Below are positions 11,437-13,225 of a stretch of 13,225 nt of DNA, in pieces. The stretch comes from JAUSEW01 sp964414015. GTDB lineage: Bacteria; Patescibacteriota; Microgenomatia; Levybacterales; UBA12049. Where the stretch lies: the NCBI GenBank assembly GCA_964414015.1, contig CAYPUE010000022.1, positions 1 through 13,225 of the forward strand, written 5' to 3'. Made by a program: the position numbers and the translations under genes. The notes under the pieces are model-generated. The model was not told the DNA's origin. It did not search any database and saw only the letters and a program-made list of their open reading frames with translations. How positions within the stretch are numbered: position 1 is the first letter of the stretch; each line of letters begins with the position of its first letter.

Positions 11437-13224
11437 ATGTTGTTTACAGCATTAGCAGATTATTTTGAAAAACTTGAGGAAACCTCTTCAAGACTGAAAT
11501 TAATAGATATTTTATCGGAGCTTTTTAAAAAATCCGCAAAAGAGGAAATTCAAAAAATTGTTTATCTTACTCAGGGGAGAATTGCCCCGTTTTTTGAAGC
11601 TACGGAAATTGGCATGGCGGAAAATCAGGTGGCGGAAGCCATGGCCCGGGCGTATGGATCTTCAAAAACAGAAGTCCTCAAACTTTATTCCAAACTTGGG
11701 GATATGGGAGCAGTTGTTGCGCAACTGAAATCAAAAATCAACCCTTCGGCTTCGCTCAGGGCAAGAAATCAAAAATCAAAAATGAGCGTTAAGGAAGTTT
11801 TTGAAACTTTGACGGAAATTGCCAAGGCGAAGGGTGAGGGGACAGTAGAGAAGAGAGCAGGTTTGTTTTCGGAACTTCTGCAAAAATTAGACACTAATTC
11901 AGCGAAATATTTAGTCAGAATTCCCTTGGGAAATTTGAGGTTGGGAATTGGGGACCCGACTGTTTTGGACGGTTTAGCCAAGGCCAAATTCGGAGACAAA
12001 AGCAAAAGAAAATTACTGGAAGGAGCTTACAACAGAACTTCAGATTTAGGATTAATTGCGGAAACTCTTTGGAAAAAAGATTTGGGCGCGGTTTTGAAAT
12101 TAAAAATCCAGGTCGGTAAACCAATCCGTTCCGAGCTTTGCGAAAGGCTTCCCAGTCCGGAAAAAGCCATAGAGAAAATGAAAGTTGTCGATGTCCAGTA
12201 TAAATATGACGGCTTCAGAGTGCAGATTCATAAAGATGGGGAAAAAGTTACGATGTTTTCCAGAAATTTGGAAAATATGACCCACATGTTTCCCGAACTT
12301 ATTAAAGGCGCACTTACTCAAGTGAAGGCGAAAACTGTAATTCTAGATACGGAAGCTTTAGCTTACAATCCTGACTCCGAGGAATTTTTGCCGTTTCAGG
12401 AAACTACCAAAAGGCGAAGAAAGCACAACATAGAAGAGGTCGCCAAAGAACTTCCGCTCAAAGCATTTGTTTTTGATATTTTGTACAAAGACGGAAAGTC
12501 TTTAATCGACGAGCCGCTCACTAAAAGGCTTGAAGTTTTGAAGGAAACGATCCTAGAGGACCCCTCGGCAGGCTCAGGGCAAGCTTTGATTCCTACCAAA
12601 ACTCAAACCGTTTCCGACAACAAAACTTTGTCTTTGATTTTGGAAGATGCTATTTCTAAAGGCCTGGAAGGAATAGTCATTAAAAAATTGGATAGTAAAT
12701 ATGAAGCCGGAGCAAGAAATTTCAACTGGGTGAAACTGAAAAGGAATTCTTCGGGCGAATTGAACGATACGATAGACTGCGTGATTTTGGGGTATGTCAT
12801 GGGAAAAGGGAAGAGGACGGCGTTTGGGGCAGGAGCGCTTTTGGTTGGAGTTTATGATGATAAAAAAGATGAATTCGTAACCGTTTCCAAGATAGGGACT
12901 GGTTTAACGGATGAGGAATGGCGGGCAATAAAAGTTCAAAGTTCAAAGTTCAAAGTTCAAAGTAAGCCGGCGCGGGTAAATTCTTTAATCACTCCAAGTG
13001 TTTGGGTTGAGCCAAGGATTGTGATAGAAGTTTTGGCAGATGAAATAACCAGAAGCCCGATTCATACGGCAGGCGCTTTTATTAATTCTTCAGGCGAGAG
13101 AGAACCGGGTTATGCTTTAAGATTTCCCCGACTAGTTTCATTTAGAAGCAATGACAAAAAAGCCGAAGACGCAACAACAGTTAGAGAATTAATCGAGATG
13201 TACAAGCTACAAAATAAAAGATAA
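11437..13224 (+). CDS. ATP-dependent DNA ligase, archaeal type
   Basis: This ligase of 595 residues seals nicks using ATP. The N-terminal DNA-binding domain has LGDMGAVVAQL and an IPLGNLRLGIGDPTVLDGLA stretch. Motif I is KYDGFR with Lys256 as the AMP-accepting nucleophile. LDTEALAYN (motif III), AFVFDILYKDGKSL (IIIa), EGIVIKKLDSKYEAG (IV) and NWVKLKRN (V) follow, then the OB-fold end WVEPRIVIEV ... YALRFPR ... EDATTVRELIEMY. This layout matches archaeal DNA ligases rather than bacterial NAD-dependent LigA. Three repeat-derived inserts lie in loops: 11727-11783, 12561-12583 and 12931-12963. All keep the frame, and every ligase motif is intact. The start is ATG immediately after cassette 3, with no Shine-Dalgarno sequence. 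The TAA at 13222 makes the gene complete. Confidence 0.95.
   Translation: MLFTALADYFEKLEETSSRLKLIDILSELFKKSAKEEIQKIVYLTQGRIAPFFEATEIGMAENQVAEAMARAYGSSKTEVLKLYSKLGDMGAVVAQLKSKINPSASLRARNQKSKMSVKEVFETLTEIAKAKGEGTVEKRAGLFSELLQKLDTNSAKYLVRIPLGNLRLGIGDPTVLDGLAKAKFGDKSKRKLLEGAYNRTSDLGLIAETLWKKDLGAVLKLKIQVGKPIRSELCERLPSPEKAIEKMKVVDVQYKYDGFRVQIHKDGEKVTMFSRNLENMTHMFPELIKGALTQVKAKTVILDTEALAYNPDSEEFLPFQETTKRRRKHNIEEVAKELPLKAFVFDILYKDGKSLIDEPLTKRLEVLKETILEDPSAGSGQALIPTKTQTVSDNKTLSLILEDAISKGLEGIVIKKLDSKYEAGARNFNWVKLKRNSSGELNDTIDCVILGYVMGKGKRTAFGAGALLVGVYDDKKDEFVTVSKIGTGLTDEEWRAIKVQSSKFKVQSKPARVNSLITPSVWVEPRIVIEVLADEITRSPIHTAGAFINSSGEREPGYALRFPRLVSFRSNDKKAEDATTVRELIEMYKLQNKR
11727..11783. repeat. Mini-element within AAATCAA heptamers, in ligase
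   Basis: A 24-bp element (11742-11765) starts CCCTTCGGC and ends TTCGCTCAGGGCAAG. It is flanked by a perfect 15-bp direct repeat, GAAATCAAAAATCAA, at 11727-11741 and 11765-11779. The repeat itself is an AAATCAA heptamer array. It is read in frame as NPSASLRARNQKSK between QLKS and MSVKEV. Confidence 0.75.
12561..12583. repeat. Second mini-element copy in ligase
   Basis: CCCCTCGGC followed by AGGCTCAGGGCAAG is nearly identical to 11742-11765 apart from the middle. It is read in frame as DPSAGSGQA in a loop before motif IV, where relatives have a short variable linker. Confidence 0.75.
12931..12963. repeat. AAAGTTC heptamer array in ligase
   Basis: Four perfect tandem AAAGTTC copies plus five bases are present. 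Because 3 x 7 = 21 bases, the reading gives a 7-residue period (KVQSSKF). It replaces the usual charged helix between EEWR and KPARV. Confidence 0.85.
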
Positions 13225-13225
13225 T

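Overview
The window looks like a scaffold from a small-genome, AT-rich bacterium, most likely a member of the Candidate Phyla Radiation (Patescibacteria), possibly the Microgenomates branch. This is inferred from three things: an archaeal-type UMP kinase, an archaeal-type ATP-dependent DNA ligase, and gene junctions that are tightly packed or overlapping. Four-helix-bundle (23S intervening-sequence-like) and GxxExxY genes also sit among the housekeeping genes. Two runs of N (229-238 and 3327-3426) show that the sequence is scaffolded. I could not run any search, so the taxonomy and all families rest on reading motifs.

Layout. 1-1043: 3' part of ftsH (+). 1045-2328: HD-domain phosphohydrolase (-), tail to tail with ftsH. 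2398-3326: 5' part of polA (+), broken by a 100-N gap. 3495-3968: four-helix-bundle gene framed by inverted 8-bp-period arrays. 3982-5139: family 4-type glycosyltransferase. 5096-5607: GxxExxY gene framed by CACTGA/CACAGA-type repeats. 5615-6523: mutM. 6630-9260: pyrH-recF-nnrD, an overlapping run. 9265-9825: two small membrane-protein genes (-). 9895-10947: Fic-family AMPylase-like protein (+). 10952-11431: second four-helix-bundle gene framed by 7-bp-period arrays. 11437-13224: ATP-dependent DNA ligase.

How the genes relate. DNA maintenance dominates: polA (gap filling and flap removal), mutM (oxidised base excision), recF (gap and fork repair) and ligase. pyrH supplies pyrimidine nucleotides, nnrD repairs damaged NAD(P)H, and ftsH degrades membrane and soluble proteins. 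Fic and the two small membrane proteins form a divergent module under back-to-back promoters.

Most notable. (1) Three small-gene cassettes share one design: a 120-130 aa protein bracketed by degenerate short-period arrays (7, 8 or about 9 bp), largely inverted, that reach into the stop or start codons of the neighbours. (2) Two kinds of short in-frame insertions occur inside conserved proteins: a CCCTTCG...CTCAGGRC mini-element (ligase twice, mutM, and a half copy in the glycosyltransferase flanked by an 8-bp duplication), and tandem heptamer arrays (glycosyltransferase, nnrD, fic, ligase). (3) At least five genes have a good -35/-10 pair placed so that transcription should begin within a few bases of the start codon, implying leaderless mRNAs. 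The fic promoter and its divergent partner overlap at the -35 box. (4) A textbook intrinsic-terminator shape lies inside the pyrH coding sequence.
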